A model generated the notes under the pieces. The model saw nothing but the letters and a program-made list of their open reading frames with translations. It did no database searches and was not told the DNA's origin. The position numbers and the translations under genes are program-made. DNA of 15,925 bases from Oscillospiraceae bacterium. Its GTDB lineage: Bacteria > Bacillota_A > Clostridia > Oscillospirales > Oscillospiraceae. Location: contig JAFYAB010000124.1 in NCBI GenBank assembly GCA_017540945.1, positions 1 through 15,925 of the forward strand, written 5' to 3'. This document shows, piece by piece, positions 8,494 through 14,176 of the stretch (position 1 is the stretch's first letter; every line of letters starts with the position of its first letter).

Positions 8494-8955
8494 ATGACGG
8501 ATTATCATGGGCTGAACGCCCAGCTTGCAGCCCTGACGGAGGGCGTCCCCCATCCCATTTCCAACCTGGCGAACGCCGCTGCGCTGATCTGGCATTCCCT
8601 GCCGGAGCTGAACTGGGCGGGCTTTTATCTGCTGGAGGGGAAGAAGCTGGTCCTCGGGCCCTTCCAGGGCAAGACAGCCTGTATCGAGATCCCCCTGGGC
8701 CGGGGCGTCTGCGGCACCGCCGCCGCGGAGGATCGGACGCTGGTGGTGGCGGACGTCCACTGCTTCCGGGGACACATCGCCTGCGACAGCGCTTCAAATT
8801 CCGAGATCGTGATTCCTCTGCATAAAAACGGCGCTGTAGCAGGGGTCCTGGACGTCGACAGTCCCAGGAAGGATCGTTTCTCCGAGGAGGATCGGCTTGG
8901 TCTGGAGGCCTTCGCCGCGATCCTGGAGCGGCAGGACTTTCTGCCCGCCCTGTAA
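8494..8955 (+). CDS. msrC: Free methionine-(R)-sulfoxide reductase, GAF-domain type (fRMsr)
   Basis: 153 aa from ATG 8494, chosen because GGAGG lies 8 nt upstream at 8481-8485; an upstream ATG at 8431 falls inside the promoter palindrome. The protein is a single GAF domain that reduces free methionine-R-sulfoxide with thioredoxin. Family blocks are NWAGFYL (40-46), GPFQGKTACIEIPLGRGVCG (55-74), GHIACDSASNSEIVIPL (93-109) and GVLDVDSP (117-124). The three redox cysteines are C63, C73 and C97. Their 10- and 24-residue spacings match the E. coli enzyme as I recall it (Cys84, Cys94, Cys118). It acts in the cytosol in oxidative-damage repair and shares a palindromic promoter region with tsaE. Confidence 0.93.
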   Translation: MTDYHGLNAQLAALTEGVPHPISNLANAAALIWHSLPELNWAGFYLLEGKKLVLGPFQGKTACIEIPLGRGVCGTAAAEDRTLVVADVHCFRGHIACDSASNSEIVIPLHKNGAVAGVLDVDSPRKDRFSEEDRLGLEAFAAILERQDFLPAL

Positions 8956-9038
8956 CGGCGTCCGGCGCGGGTCTTTGCGAAGGACAGGAACTCGCTGGAT
9001 CCATAACGCATGCTTTCGAACAGTGAAAGGAGCGCGGC

Positions 9039-10385
9039 ATGTTTGAGACGGAATTCCGGCAGCTTTGCCAAAGCAGCAAGTGCTTTCAGGAGGACGGGAA
9101 GAGTCTCGGGAACGATCTGGAAACGCGGGGGAAGGATACGGTTTTTACGGTCTACCGCCGTATCGTCAAGCTGGAATTGATCTTGAACCGCTCTGCGATC
9201 GGCATGGTGAAAAATACCCTGTACTGCAGGGTATATCCGAACAAGAATCTGGAAGTCTACTATTTGCTCCCGGAGCTCTTCGCGGTGCTGAATATTGAGG
9301 AATTCGAAAGCTGCTTTTTCTCCAACATCGAATCCGGCGCGCGGCTGGAATGCTGCTTCCGCCAGCTCACGGCGCTCACAGAGCGCTATCTGGACGTTTT
9401 TGAGCATGCCGCGGCGGATGGGATGCTGCCGCTGGAAAAAGGAGACGCACCGACGGACATTTTGGAATATAAAATGGTCTTTTCCCCCAGTCCGACAATG
9501 CGGGATCGCGTGACCATCCTCCACTATACCCAGGCGCCAGCCCATAAGGCGCTGCTGCTGGGCAGAAAGCGGAAGGCGATACGCGCTTTGGAAAAGCTCC
9601 GGCGAAAGGAAACCGGATTGTTCCTCTATGAGGAACGCCTGTACGAATACCTGAAGCGCTGTAACAAGGATTTTTCTTCCATGCCGGACCGCTGCAACGC
9701 GGTCAGGGACGCAGAGCTGCTGAAACAGAAAGCGCTTCCGATCTACGCGGCAGCATTTGCTGTTCTGCTTGCGGCCTTCTCCGTGCTTTTCCTGCTGGTC
9801 AGCGAACTGTTTCTCGCCATCTTTACAAGGGACTGCACGGCGCGTTTTGACGCGGGCTGGGGAAGCGCGATCCTGCTGGCCGGACTTCCCGCTCTGTTTG
9901 GCCTTTTCGCGCTGCGGAAGAAGCTGATCCCGCTGCTCTCCCGCAAATACGGAGCTGTTATCAACCGCTTTGACCGAAGCGCCAACGGACGGGGAGTGGA
10001 TACCCTGGCGAATCTCGCGTTTCTTGCCGCCGTTCTGGTCACGCTGTACGCAGCCGTTCAGATTTATGGGAATACGGTCCGCATCTATCCGGACCGCTTT
10101 GACGCGGCCGGTGAAAGCAGCGTTCTGACGCGGGAGGAATACCTGTTCGGGGAAATCCGGCAGATCTGTCACGTCCGCGCCCGATACAATCCCTACGGCG
10201 ACCGGATCGAGCGCTCGTCTTATCTGATCGTGATGAAGGACGGCCGCCGGTTCGACTTCGACTGCGACGCGTCTGAGTCAGAGTGTGAGACTGTCCTGTT
10301 CCCCCTGCTGGAGCCCTATGGGATCCCCCTGACCGAGCTGGACAGCGAGCGGGAGCTGGATCAAGCGGGACAGGGAATAGAGTGA
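9039..10385 (+). CDS. Unrecognised membrane protein with long cytosolic N-terminus and three membrane segments
   Basis: 448 aa. The start ATG has AAAGGAG 6 nt upstream, a strong site that supports it as real. I do not recognise the family. Residues 1-230 are soluble, mixed alpha/beta and charged, with a basic helical stretch at 174-190 (LGRKRKAIRALEKLRRK). Hydrophobic segments lie at about 234-262, 274-292 and 322-343. The C-terminal 100 residues look beta-rich (NTVRIYPDRF, then SSYLIVMKDGRRFDFDCD), loosely reminiscent of bacterial PH-like domains found after membrane helices, but that is shape only. It follows the sulfoxide reductase gene after 83 nt with no terminator seen between them, so cotranscription is possible. 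Its stop codon lies inside the outer stem of the terminator at 10384-10427. Confidence 0.8.
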   Translation: MFETEFRQLCQSSKCFQEDGKSLGNDLETRGKDTVFTVYRRIVKLELILNRSAIGMVKNTLYCRVYPNKNLEVYYLLPELFAVLNIEEFESCFFSNIESGARLECCFRQLTALTERYLDVFEHAAADGMLPLEKGDAPTDILEYKMVFSPSPTMRDRVTILHYTQAPAHKALLLGRKRKAIRALEKLRRKETGLFLYEERLYEYLKRCNKDFSSMPDRCNAVRDAELLKQKALPIYAAAFAVLLAAFSVLFLLVSELFLAIFTRDCTARFDAGWGSAILLAGLPALFGLFALRKKLIPLLSRKYGAVINRFDRSANGRGVDTLANLAFLAAVLVTLYAAVQIYGNTVRIYPDRFDAAGESSVLTREEYLFGEIRQICHVRARYNPYGDRIERSSYLIVMKDGRRFDFDCDASESECETVLFPLLEPYGIPLTELDSERELDQAGQGIE

Positions 10386-10427
10386 AACACGAAAGATCCT
10401 CCCGGTTGGGAGGATCTTCTGCGTTTC
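10384..10427. terminator. Shared hairpin terminator between converging genes
   Basis: AAGATCCTCCC at 10393-10403 pairs perfectly with GGGAGGATCTT at 10408-10418 around GGTT. An outer stem, GAAAC at 10384-10388 with GTTTC at 10423-10427, extends it through a small internal loop. It sits between the plus-strand membrane protein gene and the end of ackA, so one structure can serve both directions. There is no long T tract, so efficiency may depend on the strong stem. Confidence 0.7.
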
Positions 10428-10447
10428 ATAGGATGTAAAGACCGTGC

Positions 10448-11635
10448 TTACTTTGCCAGTTCCGCAGTGTCCTGGGCGATCATCAGCTCCTCGTTGGTGG
10501 GGATGACCCAGACGGTGACCTTGGAGTCTTCGGCGGAAATAATGCGCTCGTCGCCGCGGAGCTTGTTCTTCTCCGGATCCAGCTTGACGCCCAGGAATTC
10601 CAGGCCGTCACAGATCATCTGACGCATGAGGACGCCGTTCTCGCCCACGCCGGCGGTGAAGACCAGCACGTCCAGTCCGCCCAGGGCGGCGGCATAGGCG
10701 CCGATGTACTTCTTGACCTCGTAGGCGAACTTGTCCAGAGCCAGCTGGCACTTCTCGTTGCCTTCCTTGGCGCCGGCCTCCAGATCCCGGAAGTCGGAGC
10801 TGACGCCGCCGGAGAGGGCGTAGACGCCGGACTTCTTGTTGAGGATGGACATGACCTCATCCACGGACTTGCCGTAGTTCTTGCAGATGAACTGCACGAC
10901 GGTGTTGTCCACGTCGCCCACGCGGGTGCCCATGGGCACGCCGCACAGGGGGCTCAGACCCATGGAGGTGTCCTGGCACTTGCCGTCGTAGATGGCGGCC
11001 AGGGAGGAGCCGTTGCCCAGGTGGCAGTTGATGAGCTTCAGGCCCTTGCCCATGAGGGCTTCGACGCGCTTGGCGATGTAGCGGTGGGAGGTGCCGTGGA
11101 AGCCGTAGCGGCGCAGGCTGTCCTTCTCATAGTACTCGTCGGGAATGGCGTAGCGATAGGCCTTGGGGGGCATGGTCATGTGGTAGGCGGTATCGAAGAC
11201 GGCAACCTGGGGGGTCTTGGGCATGATCTTCTGGCAGGCCTCGATGCCCAGCAGATTGGCGGGGTTGTGCAGGGGGCCCAGGGGGATGCAGGCCCGGACG
11301 GCCTCCAGGCAGGCCTCGTCGATGAGGCAGGACTCGGCAAACTTCATGCCGCCGTGCACCACGCGGTGACCCACGGCGTCGATCTCATCCACGGACTTCA
11401 GAACGCCGTTGACGGGATCCATCAGGATCTCCAGGACCGCGGCGATGGCCTCGGCATGGGTGGGCATGGGGATCTCCCGGACCAGCTTTACGTCCTTGGC
11501 GGGAGCCTTGTGGTTCAGCCGGCCGTCAATGCCGATGCGCTCGCACAGGCCCTTGGCGAACACGTCGCCGGTAGCGGGATCCATCAGCTGATACTTCAGG
11601 GAGGAACTGCCTGCGTTGATGACAAGAATCTTCAT
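10448..11635 (-). CDS. ackA: Acetate kinase
   Basis: 395 aa from ATG 11635, preferred over a GTG at 11644 because AGGAG lies 10 nt before the ATG but only 1 nt before the GTG, and because MKILVINAGSSSLKYQL is the canonical N-terminus. It catalyses acetyl phosphate + ADP <-> acetate + ATP, the ATP-yielding last step of acetate fermentation, in the cytosol. Visible signatures are HRVVHGG, FDTAYHMTMP, RRYGFHGTSH, HLGNGSSL, MGTRVGDVD and FTAGVGEN. Most family members read TRSGD(I/V)DP where this one has TRVGDVDN, a mild local divergence. The usual partner pta is not adjacent. It is transcribed away from tmcAL, a gene that often sits close to ackA in clostridial genomes. Confidence 0.97.
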   Translation of the reverse strand: MKILVINAGSSSLKYQLMDPATGDVFAKGLCERIGIDGRLNHKAPAKDVKLVREIPMPTHAEAIAAVLEILMDPVNGVLKSVDEIDAVGHRVVHGGMKFAESCLIDEACLEAVRACIPLGPLHNPANLLGIEACQKIMPKTPQVAVFDTAYHMTMPPKAYRYAIPDEYYEKDSLRRYGFHGTSHRYIAKRVEALMGKGLKLINCHLGNGSSLAAIYDGKCQDTSMGLSPLCGVPMGTRVGDVDNTVVQFICKNYGKSVDEVMSILNKKSGVYALSGGVSSDFRDLEAGAKEGNEKCQLALDKFAYEVKKYIGAYAAALGGLDVLVFTAGVGENGVLMRQMICDGLEFLGVKLDPEKNKLRGDERIISAEDSKVTVWVIPTNEELMIAQDTAELAK

Positions 11636-11704
11636 GATCTGCACACTCCTAAATTTGTTCTATGATTTTTTGGCATTGTGTGATACAATGAACTCAACAT
11701 ATTT

Positions 11705-11733
11705 ATTTTATATCAAACGGCGTCATAAGGCAA
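11705..11733 (-). promoter_or_regulatory. Probable ackA promoter
   Basis: On the minus strand TTGCCT (11733-11728) is followed after 17 nt by TAAAAT (11710-11705), within an AT-rich stretch reading GATATAAAATAAAT. The predicted transcription start is near 11698, leaving a leader of about 60 nt before the ackA ATG. A shifted -10 (TATAAA, 15-nt spacing) is also possible. Confidence 0.6.
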
Positions 11734-11756
11734 GTATTATTTCTGATTTGGGAGGA

Positions 11757-12064
11757 AAAAACCTGCGGTCTGTTTGAAGACAAGGCGTCAGGGACCAGGC
11801 ATCTGGCACCGCCTGGAAGGTTTTTGAAAACTTGATGTCGAAGAGCCAGCTCGAGACGATTTGTGGCGCAGAGATGTCAGTAATCAGTGTCCAGCATCCA
11901 GTAATTTGTTAATTTGTATTCTATGGACCGAACGAACGGGGTATCAGGTAATTGTATTGAATAACACAGCAGGCGGTGCCTGATGCCTGAACTCGAAGAG
12001 TCACGAAGTATGCCTGTTGCCTGTTGCCTGACCGCACATGCGGGGAGAAAACAAGCATGTGCGG
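11757..12064. repeat. Repeat-rich spacer between ackA and tmcAL
   Basis: No gene is supported between 11636 and 12107. A 20-nt inverted repeat with one mismatch pairs 11796-11815 with 11970-11989 (core CAGGCGGTGCC). AAAAACC (11757-11763) and GGTTTTT (11819-11825) enclose two small stems, GTCT/AGAC near 11769-11782 and CCAGGC/GCCTGG at 11795-11816, giving a branched fold. A heptamer TGCCTGT recurs in tandem near 12010-12030. The segment at 11989-12014 (GAACTCGAAGAGTCACG) recurs inside tmcAL at 12582-12598. CCGCACATG (12032-12040) pairs with CATGTGCGG (12056-12064), so a leader hairpin may form just before tmcAL. No convincing tmcAL promoter was found. Confidence 0.65.
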
Positions 12065-12107
12065 GATAGAAATCGAGCGGGGATCTACAATCAGAATGGA
12101 GGAAACT

Positions 12108-13502
12108 ATGCGGTCTGTCGGTATCATCTGTGAATATAACCCCTTTCACAACGGCCATGCCCGCCAGCTCCGACTTGCAAGGGAAGCGATGGGAGAGGAC
12201 TGTGCCGTTGTCTGCCTGATGAGCGGCAATTACGTCCAGCGCGGAGAGCCCGCCATCTTTCCCAAGCAGCTACGGGCCGAGGCCGCGGTCCTCGGCGGAG
12301 CGGACCTGGTGCTGGAGCTGCCGCTGACTGCGGCCCTCTCCTCGGCGGAGGGCTTCGCCGATCGCGGCGTCGCCATCCTCACGGACCTGGGCTGCGAAGC
12401 CCTCTGCTTCGGCGCGGAAACAGACGATGAAAACTTGATTATGTCAACCGCAAGGGCAAACCTGGATCCGGCCTTCGACGCCCTGCTGCGCGCAGAATTG
12501 GCGACAGGCTGCTCCTACCCCACCGCCCGCCAACGTGCCTTGGAGAAACTGCAAATACCTCCTGTGGAGCCCGTAGGGGCCGAACTCGAAGAGTCACGGA
12601 TGTATGCCCACATCGGCCCTCTTTCCGAAAAACATCAGCCTTCCGTTTTATCAAACCCCAACGACATCCTGGCTGTCGAATACTGCAAGGCCATCCTCCG
12701 CCGTCACAGCCCCCTGCGACCCCTTCCCATCCATCGCCCCGGCTCCTACCACGCCGCCGTCCTCGACCCCGACGCCCCCTCCGCCACCGCCCTCCGCGCT
12801 GCCCTCGAGAAGGAATGTAGGGACGAGCATTGCTCGTCCGGCATTCGGAACGAATGCGATTTGTCGGAGACAAATCCGGAGACCGACGCCGCTGCGGCGG
12901 ACAAGCAATGCTTGTCCCTGCAGAGCGCTTCGGACAAGACTGTCTGGACCTCCGCCGTCCCCTCCTGCCTCCATGAGTTATACGTCTCCGCTCCCATCCA
13001 CAGAATGGCGGCAGGGGAGCGGGCCGTCCTGGCCATTCTCCGCACCCTGCCGGACGCGACCTTTGAGCAGCTCCCCTTCGGCTCCGAGGGCCTTTGGTCG
13101 AAGCTGATGAAGAACTGCCGTTCCTGCGCTTCGGTGGAAGAGATCCTCGAGGCCACGAAATCCAAACGCTACACCCGCACAAGGATCCAGCGGATGCTCC
13201 TGTGCTCCGTTCTCGGCCTGACCGCCTCCGATCTGGATCGAACGCCTCCCTACGTCCGCGTCCTGGCCTTCAACGACCGGGGCCGCGCCGCCCTGCGGGA
13301 AATGAAAGCCCGGCACAACCAAGACGAGGCCCCGGAAACAAAGATTTCACTGGTCAACGCCGGCGAGACCCCGCCCGATCAAACGTACTACGCCCTGGAA
13401 TCCCGCGCCGCCGATCTTTACAGCCTCTTCTCCGCCTCCGCCCCTCGCCCGGCCGCCGAGGAGGCTCGCCTGCGGATCGTCTACATCCCCGCATCTCCGT
13501 AG
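12108..13502 (+). CDS. tmcAL: tRNA(Met) cytidine acetate ligase TmcAL, with in-frame repeat insertions
   Basis: 464 aa from ATG 12108, chosen for GGAGG 5 nt upstream and the canonical start MRSVGIICEYNPFHNGH. The family (B. subtilis YlbM) uses acetate and ATP to form ac4C at position 34 of elongator tRNA(Met). The nucleotidyltransferase motif YNPFHNGH is at 10-17. SGNYVQRGEPA, NPNDILAVEY, SATALRAAL and KSKRYTRTRIQRML are also recognisable. Homologues are about 400-415 aa. The excess is explained by two insertions: about residues 155-171 (VGAELEESRMYAHIGP) and 237-271 (ECRDEH to SLQS), which coincide with palindromic DNA repeats. Both keep the frame and fall between conserved blocks, so the enzyme may remain active. 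The stop codon TAG is itself the first bases of a third repeat copy. The gene is divergent from ackA. Confidence 0.9.
   Translation: MRSVGIICEYNPFHNGHARQLRLAREAMGEDCAVVCLMSGNYVQRGEPAIFPKQLRAEAAVLGGADLVLELPLTAALSSAEGFADRGVAILTDLGCEALCFGAETDDENLIMSTARANLDPAFDALLRAELATGCSYPTARQRALEKLQIPPVEPVGAELEESRMYAHIGPLSEKHQPSVLSNPNDILAVEYCKAILRRHSPLRPLPIHRPGSYHAAVLDPDAPSATALRAALEKECRDEHCSSGIRNECDLSETNPETDAAAADKQCLSLQSASDKTVWTSAVPSCLHELYVSAPIHRMAAGERAVLAILRTLPDATFEQLPFGSEGLWSKLMKNCRSCASVEEILEATKSKRYTRTRIQRMLLCSVLGLTASDLDRTPPYVRVLAFNDRGRAALREMKARHNQDEAPETKISLVNAGETPPDQTYYALESRAADLYSLFSASAPRPAAEEARLRIVYIPASP
12573..12620 (+). repeat. Palindromic repeat insertion 1 inside tmcAL
   Basis: GTAGGGGCCGA at 12573-12583 pairs through GGGCCGA (12577-12583) with TCGGCCC (12613-12619). 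The same ends, GTAGGGGCCGA and GCCCACATCGGCCCTC, occur at 15452-15478 with no extra bases between them. Here about 21 bases (ACTCGAAGAGTCACGGATG and the next two) sit in the loop, and nearly the same segment occurs alone at 11991-12011. The insertion therefore looks composite. It is translated in frame as VGAELEESRMYAHIGP. Confidence 0.8.
12817..12919 (+). repeat. Palindromic repeat insertion 2 inside tmcAL: five consecutive hairpins
   Basis: Five perfect stem-loops run almost without spacing: GGACGAGCA/TGCTCGTCC (12821-12839), GCATTCG/CGAATGC (12841-12857), GATTTGTC/GACAAATC (12858-12876), CGCCGC/GCGGCG (12887-12899) and GGACAAGCA/TGCTTGTCC (12899-12917). The first and last stems are variants of each other and of the copy at 13503-13521, arranged as inverted ends with GTAGGGAC on the left and GTCCCTGC on the right. 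The block is coding in tmcAL and contains no in-frame stop. Confidence 0.85.
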
Positions 13503-13522
13503 GGACAAGCATAGCTTGTCCG
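13499..13522 (+). repeat. Palindromic repeat copy at the tmcAL stop codon
   Basis: GTAGGGACAAGC followed by ATAGCTTGTCCG: GGACAAGC (13503-13510) pairs with GCTTGTCC (13514-13521). The TAG of the opening GTAGGG is the tmcAL stop codon. The sequence matches the outer stems of the insertion at 12817-12919. Confidence 0.8.
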
Positions 13523-13816
13523 CCGTCACCCCCTGGGGCGGCCATCTGATCGGCGAACTCAGCTGTGAGCGGAAATATAAATTTGAATATATCGAATGAA
13601 AAGGTACAAGCTTCAAGGTTCAAGGACTCAGGGACCTGCGGACTTCTGCCATAGACTGCAACTCTGCATATCCGAATCCGCAAAATTGCTGAAACCGGCT
13701 TCGCTTTCGGTCCGCCCTTATCAGAAAAATTTACGATCTTGGTAACACAGACGACCTTTCCTGCGGCACGGGATTTTCAGACGCGAAAAAAACTGGAAAA
13801 ATCCGAAAAAAAACAC
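13503..13816. other. Non-coding spacer between tmcAL and the rpmE promoter
   Basis: About 310 nt without a credible gene. It begins with the palindromic repeat at the tmcAL stop codon. It then contains an AT-rich patch (near 13572-13602) and repetitive text near 13611-13640 (CAAGCTTCAAGGTTCAAGG, then TCAGGGACC, which also occurs near 11788). The right part becomes A-rich up to the rpmE promoter. I see no clear intrinsic terminator for tmcAL apart from the repeat hairpin itself. Confidence 0.5.
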
Positions 13817-13845
13817 TTGCATTTTCAGATGACCTGTGCTATTAT
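13817..13845 (+). promoter_or_regulatory. rpmE promoter
   Basis: TTGCAT (13817-13822), a 17-nt spacer, then TATTAT (13840-13845), with TGTGC directly before the -10, so it is an extended -10 promoter. The -35 hexamer, spacing and TGTG element are the same as in both promoters of the 8412-8461 palindrome. The predicted start is near 13852. Confidence 0.8.
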
Positions 13846-13854
13846 ATGCGGGCT

Positions 13855-13883
13855 GATTGAAAATCGCAGGGCAAATCTGCCCT
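13855..13883 (+). promoter_or_regulatory. rpmE leader hairpins, candidate L31 autoregulatory leader
   Basis: The roughly 60-nt leader contains GATT/AATC around GAA (13855-13865) and AGGGCA/TGCCCT around a 4-nt loop (13868-13883), followed by the ribosome binding site GAGGTGA at 13899-13905. Structured leaders that bind L31 are known upstream of rpmE in several phyla, including Firmicutes. I have not matched this one to a covariance model, so the assignment rests on position and pairing only. Confidence 0.4.
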
Positions 13884-13911
13884 TTACTATAACAGAAAGA
13901 GGTGAACTGAA

Positions 13912-14112
13912 ATGAAGGAAGGTATCCATCCCAAGTACGAACAGACGACCATCAGATGCGCATGCGGCGAGATCATCGAGACCGGTTCCACCAAGAAGGA
14001 CATCAAGGTTGAAATCTGCTCCAAGTGCCACCCTTTCTACACCGGCAAGCAGAAGCTGGTTGACACCGGTGGACGTGTTGATCGTTTCAACAAGAAGTAC
14101 GGCCTGAAGTAA
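13912..14112 (+). CDS. rpmE: 50S ribosomal protein L31, zinc-binding type
   Basis: 66 aa, the same length as B. subtilis RpmE and very similar to it, with the ending [14 protein letters not shown]. It is a small protein of the large ribosomal subunit. Cysteines C16, C18, C36 and C39 (CACGE and [10 protein letters not shown]) form the zinc ribbon that distinguishes this type from the zinc-free YtiA-like paralogue made when zinc is scarce. The start has GAGGTGA 6 nt upstream. It is flanked by its own promoter and leader on the left and a strong terminator on the right, so it is mostly monocistronic. Confidence 0.98.
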   Translation: MKEGIHPKYEQTTIRCACGEIIETGSTKKDIKVEICSKCHPFYTGKQKLVDTGGRVDRFNKKYGLK

Positions 14113-14121
14113 GAACGTCTG

Positions 14122-14153
14122 AGCCCGCACCTGGCTTTGGTGCGGGCTTTTTT
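14122..14153 (+). terminator. Intrinsic terminator after rpmE
   Basis: GCCCGCACC (14123-14131) pairs perfectly with GGTGCGGGC (14139-14147) around a 7-nt loop, followed by six T (14148-14153). This is a classic strong terminator, only 24 nt before the hflX start codon. Confidence 0.95.
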
Positions 14154-14176
14154 CTATATTTTCTTTGGAGAATCAC

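Noticed and set aside
8625..10172. 515-codon open frame on the minus strand opposite msrC and the membrane protein gene
   Set aside because: It lies opposite two genes with good starts and, for msrC, clear family motifs. The translation is low-complexity, rich in Gln/Arg, with no recognisable domain, and it crosses the 83-nt spacer. It is a GC-driven shadow frame.
11877..12158. 93-codon minus-strand frame in the ackA-tmcAL spacer
   Set aside because: It overlaps repeats and the start of tmcAL, lacks a convincing ribosome binding site and resembles no known protein.
12573..12922. CRISPR array or attenuator in tmcAL
   Set aside because: The units are palindromes of different sequence without regular spacers, and they lie inside a continuous coding frame far from any regulated start.
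14165..14176. Alternative TTG start for hflX at 14165
   Set aside because: It would place the GGAG ribosome binding site inside the coding sequence; ATG 14177 has the site at 6 nt.
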